This document shows positions 1 to 5,237 of a DNA stretch of 6,227 bases, piece by piece (position 1 is the stretch's first letter; every line of letters starts with the position of its first letter). A program made the position numbers and the translations under genes. This DNA is from Nitrosarchaeum sp. (GTDB lineage: Archaea; Thermoproteota; Nitrososphaeria; Nitrososphaerales; Nitrosopumilaceae): positions 1-6,227 of the forward strand of contig SICY01000053.1 of assembly GCA_009697485.1 (NCBI GenBank), given 5' to 3'. The notes below the pieces were generated by a model. The model had not been told where the DNA came from and made no database searches. It saw only the letters and a program-made list of their open reading frames with translations.

Positions 1-80
1 GATTTTGCTGTCTTTTTCCTACGTCGGTCAGCTCTTTGATCGGCATGTCGCTTATGTTTACCTTTTTTTCGTATTGGCAT
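1..80 (-). CDS. N-terminus of a very basic small protein, cut by the window edge
   Basis: An open frame starts at ATG 80-78 and runs off the left edge after 26 codons. It begins MPIRKKGKHKR and continues with RADRRRKKTAK; half of the 26 residues are Lys or Arg. In-frame TAA lies a short way upstream, and 80 is the only ATG in between, so the start is fairly secure. It lies 35 bp after the pus10 stop on the same strand and may be the last gene of the dph6-srp54-pus10 run. The charge suggests a nucleic-acid binding or ribosomal protein. Ribosomal protein L21e is a known neighbour of pus10 in some archaea, but this N-terminus does not look like L21e to me, so I leave it unnamed. Confidence 0.5.
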   Translation of the reverse strand, partial: MPIRKKGKHKRHADQRADRRRKKTAK

Positions 81-115
81 ATTTATGTAAAAAATCAGGC
101 ATTAGTTAATTGTTA

Positions 116-1267
116 TCATTTTAGGTCAATTTCAAGAAAATCAAACGTTATGCACGTACATTTATCATTAATAATTTGACGAATTCCAGGAGTTACATCA
201 TCACCATCTACAAATCGTTTTACAGGTAATCCACCCTCTGCTTTAATAAATAAAGTAAAACTATTTTGTGAAGTTTTTTTATATTTTAAATCAGAGATAC
301 ATTTTTCAGATCGTTTTCCAGATTTTTCATAAACCACTATAGGTTGACTGAGAAGAATCTTTAAGTTCTTCATAGTGGCAGATTGAATTTCATTTTCTGT
401 AGAAATTTTCAATTCTATTGAGGAATTAAATTTAATTGGTGTTTTTGGAGGGTCAGAGATTATTTTGCAATTATGTATGACAATAGAATCAGATGATATT
501 TTTCGTGGTATAGAGAGATTTCTTTTGAAAGGGTTTTGAATTTTGACAAAAAATGGTCTCCCCGAACCTAAAACCAAACTAGATTTATCTTCGCCACCAA
601 CCCAAGTAAATTTTGCAGTTGTTCCTCCAACGGTATTAAAAAGAAATTCAGAAATCTTACCTTCAACGCTATCATACTCAGAGATACCATGAAAATTACA
701 ACTTCTGCAACCTTTTCCAGAACAATTAACACATGAGTTTTGTTTTTGAGGTAATCCTCTCTCGGATTTAGTATATCTGCCATGCAATAAAATGGGTTTT
801 GAACGTAGTTGACACGATTCATCTTTAAAATTAATTGTAAAAGTAAGATCTGGATTTAGAAAATCAATTGTTTTCTTTATTTTTTTAGTGAATTGTTTTC
901 CAAGTTCTTTGGTGATATCAGTTTTAACACTGTCAATTCCTCGCAGTTTGTATTTTGATCTTATATAATCATCCCTGTCTGTTATGGATGGTTTAATTAA
1001 AGTCCCAACAACCATGGATGAAAAATCATATTTAGAAGAAGTATCAAGCATCAATTTCAGATATGGCATGAGATTATCCAGAAGATTGTTACAAATAAAA
1101 CATTTTTTAGATGATTGCCTTACAGACAATTTTAATTTTTTTCCAAGTAATTTATTTGATGAGAGATTCATTTGTTTAGAAAAAAGCCGGCCTAAACAGT
1201 TATCACATAAATCATAATCTTTTATGATTTGATTTGCAATAGGAATAATTTCTTTGATGGTAGTCAT
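116..1267 (-). CDS. pus10: tRNA pseudouridine synthase Pus10
   Basis: Archaeal Pus10 converts U54 and/or U55 of the tRNA T-loop to pseudouridine. The 383-residue product has the family layout. An N-terminal zinc-binding part shows C21-x2-C24 and C56-x2-C59, followed by a THUMP-like region. A further cysteine knuckle (C179-x2-C182, C187-x2-C190) sits beside the GRYTKSERGLPQ segment (163-174). The catalytic segment is GGED followed by LGSGRPF (224-239), with D227 as the expected catalytic aspartate and the KIQNPFKR motif after it. The C-terminus has the expected LPVKRFVDGD-type segment. The Arg two residues before the catalytic Asp in the GRED form of the motif is Gly here. The ATG at 1267 gives the full zinc domain. 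It lies 36 bp downstream of srp54 with no clear Shine-Dalgarno, so it is probably co-transcribed. Confidence 0.93.
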   Translation of the reverse strand: MTTIKEIIPIANQIIKDYDLCDNCLGRLFSKQMNLSSNKLLGKKLKLSVRQSSKKCFICNNLLDNLMPYLKLMLDTSSKYDFSSMVVGTLIKPSITDRDDYIRSKYKLRGIDSVKTDITKELGKQFTKKIKKTIDFLNPDLTFTINFKDESCQLRSKPILLHGRYTKSERGLPQKQNSCVNCSGKGCRSCNFHGISEYDSVEGKISEFLFNTVGGTTAKFTWVGGEDKSSLVLGSGRPFFVKIQNPFKRNLSIPRKISSDSIVIHNCKIISDPPKTPIKFNSSIELKISTENEIQSATMKNLKILLSQPIVVYEKSGKRSEKCISDLKYKKTSQNSFTLFIKAEGGLPVKRFVDGDDVTPGIRQIINDKCTCITFDFLEIDLK

Positions 1268-1303
1268 GTTAATTTTTAATTTTTAACAAATGAATTTGGA
1301 ATT

Positions 1304-2629
1304 CTAACCAAACCCCATACGACGAAGTGCACCTTGCATTTGTCTTCCTTTTGATGCCTTCATCATGTTTTTTGAATTTTTATAATTTTTGAGCAGTTCC
1401 TTAACTTCGTGTTCTGGCCAACCAGAACCTCGTGAAATTCTTTTAATTCTAGATGAATTCAATATATCAGGATCTGCTTTTTCTGTCTTTGTCATACTTT
1501 GAATAATGAATCTCCATTTTGACACTCTTCCTTCCATTTGATCTAATTGATCATCCTTTACCATACCTGAAAGACCAGGCATGTTATCAAGAAATCCTTT
1601 CAATGAGCCTACTTTGGTCACTTCCTCTAATTGGTAGAAAAAATCATCCATGTTCATTTTCCCACTTGAAATTCGTTTTAGTCTAACATCATCTCCTTCA
1701 TTTTCTAATCTTTTTGCCAAATCTAAAACTGCTTGAATGTCACCCATTCCAAGCAATCTACCAACAAATCTAGTTGGTGAAAATTTTTCTAAATCATCAA
1801 TTCGTTCTCCTGTTCCAATATACATGATTTGTGCACCAGTAGCAGCAGAAGCTGCTATTGCACCGCCACCTTTTGCAGAACTATCTAATTTTGTAATAAT
1901 AATTCCACCAACAGGAATTGTCTTATGAAATGCCTCCGCTTGATTGAAACATTGTTGGCCAATAGTTCCATCAATAACAAGTATTGCAAGATCAGGTGCA
2001 GTAACTTTGTTAATTTGTTCCATTTCTACCAATAGATCCTTTTCTTCTTTATGTCGTCCAGCAGTATCAATTAAGATAACATCTAAAGGCAATTTTTCAA
2101 AATGGTTTAAACCATTTTTCACTATGTCAGGAGAATCTTTGTTGTTTGGTTCACCGTATACTTCAACATTTGATTTTTCACACATGGTTCGTAACTGAAC
2201 TAATGCCCCTGGTCTGTAGGTATCAGCCCCTATTACACCAACTTTGTAACCTTGTTTAGTTAGAAATTTAGCAAGTTTAGCAGTTACAGTTGTTTTTCCA
2301 CTTCCTTGAATTCCAAGCATAATTATTTTGTTTTGTTTATCAGGTTTGAAATCAAAATCTGTTTCTTTACCTAACAACTTTGCAAGTTCATCATACAAAA
2401 TCTTTACAATATGATCTTTTCTTGACAACCCGGGAGGAGGTGTTTCATTTAATGATCGTGCTTCTAATTGTTTTGTAATTTCAAGAACCAGTCTTACGTT
2501 GACATCAGATTGCAATAATGCCCTCTGAACATCTTTTGACAATTCTTTGATAAGTTCTTTATCTATGCCAGAAGATTTTACAATTTTCTTGATTGCATCA
2601 CGCAGATTATTCTTTAGGCTATCAAGCAT
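1304..2629 (-). CDS. srp54: Signal recognition particle GTPase SRP54
   Basis: SRP54 (Ffh homologue) binds 7S SRP RNA and signal sequences and delivers ribosomes to the membrane receptor FtsY in a GTP-dependent cycle. The 441-residue product is full length. The N domain helical bundle is about 1-90, with ALLQSDVNV at 37-45. The GTPase domain has the P-loop GIQGSGKTT (106-114), DTYRPGA (136-142), DTAGR (188-192) and TKLD (246-249). The linker carries GMGD (294-297). The methionine-rich M domain covers about 310-441 and includes the SRP-RNA-binding SRIKRISRGSG (393-403). The ATG at 2629 overlaps the dph6 stop by 8 bp, and a GAGG lies 10 nt before it, so translation is probably coupled to dph6. 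Nothing is missing or unusual in the catalytic motifs. Confidence 0.98.
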   Translation of the reverse strand: MLDSLKNNLRDAIKKIVKSSGIDKELIKELSKDVQRALLQSDVNVRLVLEITKQLEARSLNETPPPGLSRKDHIVKILYDELAKLLGKETDFDFKPDKQNKIIMLGIQGSGKTTVTAKLAKFLTKQGYKVGVIGADTYRPGALVQLRTMCEKSNVEVYGEPNNKDSPDIVKNGLNHFEKLPLDVILIDTAGRHKEEKDLLVEMEQINKVTAPDLAILVIDGTIGQQCFNQAEAFHKTIPVGGIIITKLDSSAKGGGAIAASAATGAQIMYIGTGERIDDLEKFSPTRFVGRLLGMGDIQAVLDLAKRLENEGDDVRLKRISSGKMNMDDFFYQLEEVTKVGSLKGFLDNMPGLSGMVKDDQLDQMEGRVSKWRFIIQSMTKTEKADPDILNSSRIKRISRGSGWPEHEVKELLKNYKNSKNMMKASKGRQMQGALRRMGFG

Positions 2630-3311
2630 TGTAATTTAGCCTCGCATCCACTATTTCAAACCTTCCTCTATAACCGTCCCAAATTTTTTTTCCTTGAATG
2701 ATTTTAATTGTATGTGAAAAAAGACTACAATCCACAACAAATGTTTCTGCTTCTCCACCTTCAAAATTTAAATTAAAACCAAATTTTTGAGAGAGCACAT
2801 AAAGATTATCAATATCATTTTTTGTAATTATTTTACCAAGCCATGAATCATCTAAGCCACCTGACGAAACACTGGTAATAATGAAAACAAAATTGGAAGA
2901 TATCAATTCATTCATGTACTCTAGAGGATTACGATTCCATAACGGTGCAATTGATTTGAGATTTAACTTATTACATAAATTTTCAAATTTTTCTTTTTGA
3001 AATTGACTTTGGATACCACCATGTACTAATCCTTCTATATGATATTCATCCATAGCTTGGATCAGAATTTTTTCTAATGAGTTTATTTCATTGTCAGTTT
3101 CATCGAATTCAGATTTAATTGTCAACTGAGGTATTTGCATTGATTGAGATTGGAGATTGGTCCATTGTAAATTAGGATGATGCAATAAGTGACTTTCATC
3201 AGACTTGGGGAAAACACTCAAGAGGCATTTTATTTCATGACCTTGTTTTTTTGCCAATAAAATAGAATAGGTGCTATCTTTTCCACCTGAAAAAAGAGAT
3301 GCTAGTTTCAT
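2622..3311 (-). CDS. dph6: Diphthine--ammonia ligase Dph6 (DUF71 / MJ0570-type ATP-PPase)
   Basis: Dph6 catalyses the ATP-dependent amidation of diphthine to diphthamide on translation elongation factor 2. The 229-residue product is a single N-type ATP pyrophosphatase domain. It has the PP-loop SGGKDST (8-14) for ATP binding, the family signature GLVHGGIQSQFQKEKFE (94-110), the APLWNRNPLEYMNEL block (122-136), SGGLDDSWLGK (150-160) and the GGEAETFVVD block (185-194). It lacks the C-terminal RidA-like extension of eukaryotic Dph6, as usual in archaea. The ATG at 3311 places the PP-loop at the N-terminus, as expected. It is the first gene of the probable dph6-srp54-pus10 operon and begins 20 nt after the end of the C/D sRNA stem. 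The function is assigned by family; the ammonia ligase role was shown for the eukaryotic enzyme. Confidence 0.88.
   Translation of the reverse strand: MKLASLFSGGKDSTYSILLAKKQGHEIKCLLSVFPKSDESHLLHHPNLQWTNLQSQSMQIPQLTIKSEFDETDNEINSLEKILIQAMDEYHIEGLVHGGIQSQFQKEKFENLCNKLNLKSIAPLWNRNPLEYMNELISSNFVFIITSVSSGGLDDSWLGKIITKNDIDNLYVLSQKFGFNLNFEGGEAETFVVDCSLFSHTIKIIQGKKIWDGYRGRFEIVDARLNYNA
2640..2643 (-). promoter_or_regulatory. Shine-Dalgarno-like site of srp54
   Basis: GAGG on the minus strand, 10 nt before the srp54 ATG and inside the 3' end of dph6. It can pair with the CCUC of the archaeal 16S rRNA tail. It is useful because srp54 is an internal operon gene overlapping dph6, where a leaderless start is not available. 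Confidence 0.5.
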
Positions 3312-3331
3312 CTTGCAAAATAATTTAACAG

Positions 3332-3430
3332 ATATTCAAAGTTAGTATGGATGCTTCATTACTCATAATCCTCATCAAACATCAGACGGCTTTTCCGCTC
3401 ATCATCAGCACCCATACTAACTTTGAATAT
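3332..3430 (-). ncRNA. Box C/D guide sRNA, predicted to direct Cm34 of tRNA-Met(CAU), with a 24-bp closing stem
   Basis: Reading the minus strand from 3430: a 24-nt arm (3430-3407), C box ATGATGA (3405-3399), a 13-nt D' guide (3398-3386), D' box CTGA (3385-3382), 3-nt spacer TGT, C' box TTGATGA (3378-3372), a 12-nt D guide (3371-3360), D box ATGA (3359-3356; consensus CTGA) and the 24-nt return arm (3355-3332). The core between the arms is 51 nt, typical of archaeal C/D sRNAs. Arm, 3-nt bulge GAU, GAUGA and D box form a kink-turn layout that L7Ae would bind. The D guide GGATTATGAGTA is complementary to UACUCAUAAUCC, which contains the CUCAUAA anticodon loop. The fifth nucleotide upstream of the D box pairs with C34. 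Cm34 of elongator tRNA-Met is a known sRNA-guided modification in Haloferax. The arms carry one G-U pair that would be A-C on the other strand, which supports minus-strand transcription. Confidence 0.85.
3332..3430. repeat. Inverted repeat, 24-bp arms (3332-3355 / 3407-3430)
   Basis: The outer 19 bp (3332-3350 against 3412-3430) are perfectly complementary. They are followed by one G-U wobble in minus-strand RNA (3351/3411) and four more Watson-Crick pairs that abut the C and D boxes of the sRNA. This is far longer than the few base pairs that usually close an archaeal C/D sRNA. Confidence 0.95.
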
Positions 3431-3450
3431 GCATTATTTTAGCTGTGAAT

Positions 3451-3460
3451 GTTATTTGTA
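3451..3460 (-). promoter_or_regulatory. TATA-like element of the C/D sRNA (and perhaps of the dph6 operon)
   Basis: TACAAATAAC on the minus strand is centred about 25 nt upstream of 3430, so a transcript would begin at the very base of the sRNA stem. A second AT-rich candidate, TAAAATAA at about 3434-3441, would start inside the stem and fits less well. Confidence 0.45.
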
Positions 3461-3639
3461 TGTCCACTTTGTAACATAAATTATCTGTAAACATGTTCTT
3501 GTAACCACTAGGTAGAGGTCAAATATATCCCATAATGTAAACAATATTCAAATACTAAAACTGCAGTATTATACGAAGAATGTAAGATTTAGAGATGAAT
3601 TAAGTTACTAAAATGAGTATATCATTAATTATTCTAGAT
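3461..3639. other. Intergenic stretch downstream of aIF5A with no recognised gene
   Basis: This is the rest of the interval between aIF5A and dph6. It is AT-rich and has no open frame of credible length on either strand. The only local structure seen is a 6-bp inverted repeat, AATACT (3551-3556) and AGTATT (3565-3570), without a following T-run on either strand. It probably holds the 3' end of the aIF5A transcript and upstream sequence of the sRNA promoter. Confidence 0.5.
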
Positions 3640-4050
3640 CTAATTTTTTATTCTCATAATTTTTGTTCGAGTCATCACTTTCCAATATTCAACATTTTGT
3701 CCATTTTCAATTTTTCCATTTATTTCATCATCAACTAAAGTGACATCAATTGTTTCAAAAGTTTCTGAATCCATAATTTGGATAGTTTGACCAATAATGG
3801 AAATAATCTGACCAGTTCTTTTGTCTATTAGTGGGATGTGTACTTGCATGCTGACAGGTCCTACATGCGGTCTTTTTTGATCATCAAATACACCTACACC
3901 TACAATTCTAGCCTTTGCTGCACCATGTTTTCCCGGTTTAGATGTATCATATTCTACAATTCTACATGGTTCACCATCGGGTTGATCAGAGACTGGCAAT
4001 AGAATGTATGAACCTATTTTTAATGAACCAAGATCAGCAGGTTTGCTCAT
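3640..4050 (-). CDS. eif5a: Translation factor aIF5A (hypusine-containing)
   Basis: aIF5A binds the ribosomal E site and promotes peptide-bond formation at difficult sequences such as polyproline, and also termination. The 136-residue product has the normal archaeal length. An N-terminal SH3-like domain (about 1-70) carries the hypusine loop SKPGKHGAAKARI (37-49), with K41 as the lysine expected to be modified by deoxyhypusine synthase. The C-terminal part (about 71-136) is the OB-fold domain. The ATG at 4050 is the natural start. A TATA element centred about 25 nt upstream predicts a leaderless mRNA, so the gene has its own promoter although the unknown gene upstream ends only 34 bp away. 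No deoxyhypusine synthase gene is in the window. Confidence 0.97.
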   Translation of the reverse strand: MSKPADLGSLKIGSYILLPVSDQPDGEPCRIVEYDTSKPGKHGAAKARIVGVGVFDDQKRPHVGPVSMQVHIPLIDKRTGQIISIIGQTIQIMDSETFETIDVTLVDDEINGKIENGQNVEYWKVMTRTKIMRIKN

Positions 4051-4070
4051 GAAGAAGCAGGTTTTAGTCG

Positions 4071-4079
4071 AATATTTAA
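4071..4079 (-). promoter_or_regulatory. TATA box of aIF5A, leaderless type
   Basis: TTAAATATT on the minus strand is centred about 25 nt before the ATG at 4050, the spacing of an archaeal TATA box to its start site. The transcript should begin at or next to the start codon. It lies in the 34-bp gap after the unknown gene. Confidence 0.65.
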
Positions 4080-4084
4080 CTTTT

Positions 4085-4693
4085 CTACTTTAGCTTTTCC
4101 AGAATTGATAGACTTAACAAATTAGTCATTGTCAAACCTTTTCTATTTACATCGCGTTTAGTTTGATCACAGTATTTCTTTACACTCTGATGACTCTTTT
4201 CACTTGCGACCTCAATGATCACAATATTTTCAGCATATGGAAAAGTAAATTTTGAAGGCACCAAACAAAAGGATGTCATATGTCCTAGTCCACCAATTCT
4301 GATTTTGTCTCTTTTCAATAAGATATTTGCAACTTCTTGTAAATCTTCAGATTCACTATATTCCAAATAATAGACAGTAACAAAATTTGTTTCTCCAGAT
4401 ACTTCTCTTTGAAATAATTCATCTTTAACATTGAAAACAAATGATGTCTTGTTTTGGTTGTGTATGGTTAGATCGTCTGATATGTGTTGACTGTCTTTGA
4501 ATTTCCCCAAGATATAATGATTAGTCGAATCAGAAAAATACGGTTTACTAGCATCAGAAAATGTTCCAGTTACAAAATATAATGACTCGATGTTGTTTGA
4601 AGACATCCAAGATTCTTTTAATTTAGCAGATTCTAGATTGTGCAGATAAGGTGCGCATACATAGCCAGAATAAGACAACTGTTGCACTGACAC
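4085..4693 (-). CDS. Unrecognised 202-residue soluble protein
   Basis: I do not recognise the family. The product has 202 residues, with no signal peptide, no membrane segment and no obvious catalytic motif. Visible features are alternating hydrophobic stretches suggestive of beta strands (SLYFVTGTF 37-45, NFVTVYYLEY about 102-111, NIVIIEVASE about 155-164) and a Gly-rich turn, RIGGLGHM, at about 132-139. The C-terminal third is Lys-rich and helical-looking and ends in LLSLSILEKLK. The start is GTG at 4693: no in-frame ATG exists nearby, and a TATA element lies about 26 nt upstream, which fits a leaderless GTG start. It sits immediately before aIF5A on the same strand and divergent from tRNA-Tyr. 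Conserved spacing with a translation factor hints at, but does not show, a role near translation. It may be lineage-restricted. Confidence 0.8.
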   Translation of the reverse strand: MSVQQLSYSGYVCAPYLHNLESAKLKESWMSSNNIESLYFVTGTFSDASKPYFSDSTNHYILGKFKDSQHISDDLTIHNQNKTSFVFNVKDELFQREVSGETNFVTVYYLEYSESEDLQEVANILLKRDKIRIGGLGHMTSFCLVPSKFTFPYAENIVIIEVASEKSHQSVKKYCDQTKRDVNRKGLTMTNLLSLSILEKLK

Positions 4694-4715
4694 TACTACA
4701 TTCCTTGAAATATGG

Positions 4716-4722
4716 TATTTAT
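4716..4722 (-). promoter_or_regulatory. TATA box of the unrecognised 202-residue gene
   Basis: ATAAATA on the minus strand is centred about 26 nt before the GTG at 4693. This spacing supports both a leaderless transcript and the choice of GTG as the start codon. Confidence 0.55.
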
Positions 4723-4771
4723 GCGTATCAAAGTAGTACGATCAGCAATTAAATCATCATACCTTCGATAG

Positions 4772-4784
4772 TTTTTTAATACTA
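4772..4784 (+). promoter_or_regulatory. TATA-like element of tRNA-Tyr
   Basis: TTTTTTAATACTA is centred about 26 nt before the first nucleotide of the mature tRNA at 4804, the expected spacing for an archaeal promoter starting close to the tRNA 5' end. The region between it and 4693 is shared with the divergent minus-strand promoter. Confidence 0.5.
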
Positions 4785-4803
4785 GAACACTTCGTTTTTT
4801 TGT

Positions 4804-4930
4804 CCCAAGCTAGCTCAGCCTGGTAGAGCTTCCGGCTGTAGTTGTCGGCTTACGATGGCTGACCGAATAACAGCATATCAGGCATACAGAAACCGGGTTG
4901 TCGAAGGTTCAATTCCTTCGCTTGGGACCA
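4804..4930 (+). tRNA. tRNA-Tyr(GUA) with a 50-nt intron at 37/38 and encoded CCA
   Basis: All arms can be folded. Acceptor CCCAAGC (4804-4810) pairs with GCTTGGG (4920-4926). The D arm is GCTC/GAGC with loop AGCCTGGTA. The anticodon stem is TCCGG (4831-4835) with CCGGG (4893-4897). The anticodon GTA is at 4838-4840, the variable loop TTGTC, and the T arm GAAGG/CCTTC with loop TTCAATT. Discriminator A is at 4927 and genomic CCA at 4928-4930. The C1-G72 pair with A73 is the archaeal and eukaryotic tyrosine identity set. The intron, 4842-4891, sits at the canonical position after G37. Exon CTGT (4836-4839) pairs with intron ACAG (4886-4889), flanked by the bulge AAA (4890-4892) and by AGT around the 5' site, giving a slightly relaxed bulge-helix-bulge for the splicing endonuclease. 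The spliced loop is CUGUAGA. Confidence 0.96.
4842..4891 (+). other. tRNA-Tyr intron
   Basis: This 50-nt intron is bounded by the bulge-helix-bulge. TGTC (4843-4846) can pair with GGCA (4881-4884) as the inner helix. An alternative internal hairpin, GTCGGC (4844-4849) with GCTGAC (4858-4863), competes with it. No convincing C/D or H/ACA guide architecture was seen inside. Exact borders follow from the canonical 37/38 position and cleavage after the second bulge nucleotide. Confidence 0.85.
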
Positions 4931-4933
4931 CAG

Positions 4934-4940
4934 TTTTTTT
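4934..4940 (+). terminator. T-run terminator of tRNA-Tyr
   Basis: Seven consecutive T on the plus strand begin 3 nt after the encoded CCA. Such oligo-T tracts are the usual archaeal termination signal. Confidence 0.6.
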
Positions 4941-4968
4941 ATAAATTGTTAAAAATAATAAAAAATAG

Positions 4969-5006
4969 ATTAATTTAAGAAAACAATGTTGAACTCTTAA
5001 ATTAAT
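4969..5006 (-). terminator. Hairpin followed by T-runs, 3' of the cold-shock gene
   Basis: A perfect 12-bp inverted repeat pairs 4969-4980 with 4995-5006 around a 14-nt loop. On the minus strand it is followed by CTATTTTTTATTATTTTT, so it resembles an intrinsic terminator for the gene ending at 5022. The plus-strand tRNA transcript ends before it, so the element separates two convergent units. The stem is almost all A-T and therefore weak; the T-runs may be the active part. Confidence 0.5.
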
Positions 5007-5021
5007 AAAAAGATCTATTGT

Positions 5022-5213
5022 CTATGCTGTTTTTTTGACTTTTTGAGCAGCTGGTCCTTTTTGACCTTCGCCGACTACAAACTCGACTTTATCGCCTTCA
5101 TTGATGAATCCATCAACATCTGATTTGTGAACGAATAGATCGTCACCAGATTCTCTTTCGATAAAACCAAAGCCTTTTGTGCGGTTGAACCACTTTACTG
5201 TGCCTTGTTCCAT
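5022..5213 (-). CDS. CspA-family cold-shock / RNA-chaperone protein
   Basis: A 63-residue single cold-shock domain. It binds single-stranded RNA or DNA and is thought to melt mRNA structure, often at low temperature. The hallmarks are GTVKWFN (4-10), RNP1 KGFGFI (13-18), RNP2 LFVHKS (26-31) and the C-terminal strand region with GPAAQKV. The length is near that of bacterial CspA. The frame stays open 15 codons upstream, but those residues do not resemble the family and the only start would be a TTG. The ATG at 5213 begins the domain as MEQGTVKWF and lies about 28 nt after a TATA element. Cold-shock domains are patchy in archaea and known from mesophilic or cold lineages, which supports a mesophilic host; an old bacterial origin is possible. 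Confidence 0.96.
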   Translation of the reverse strand: MEQGTVKWFNRTKGFGFIERESGDDLFVHKSDVDGFINEGDKVEFVVGEGQKGPAAQKVKKTA

Positions 5214-5237
5214 TTGATGTTTACAAGAATTATTCCG

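Noticed and set aside
568..822. Minus-strand 84-codon frame inside pus10
   Set aside because: It is an out-of-frame reading of the conserved Pus10 core, which carries the real motifs.
984..1217. Plus-strand open frame of 77 codons opposite pus10
   Set aside because: It lies antisense to the conserved N-terminal zinc and THUMP region, has no family features, and is explained as a shadow of the coding strand.
1737..2198. Two plus-strand frames opposite srp54
   Set aside because: They are antisense to the GTPase domain, whose P-loop, DTAGR and TKLD motifs are intact; no promoter or family evidence.
3332..3430. The inverted repeat read as terminal repeats of a tiny mobile element, or as a plus-strand terminator
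   Set aside because: No flanking target duplication was seen, the interior has ordered C/D boxes and a meaningful guide, and on the plus strand the stem has an A-C mismatch and no T-run.
3429..3490. Very short plus-strand frames, one reading MLFVCPLCNINYL
   Set aside because: Only 13-16 codons; the CxxC is not convincing at this length and no translation signal is seen.
3551..3570. 6-bp hairpin AATACT / AGTATT as an aIF5A terminator
   Set aside because: The stem is short, lies about 70 bp past the stop codon and has no following T-run on the minus strand.
4842..4891. A guide RNA nested in the tRNA-Tyr intron (GATGG and CTGA fragments are present)
   Set aside because: The fragments do not form a paired C/D set with proper spacing, and no H/ACA pocket with a terminal ACA could be placed.
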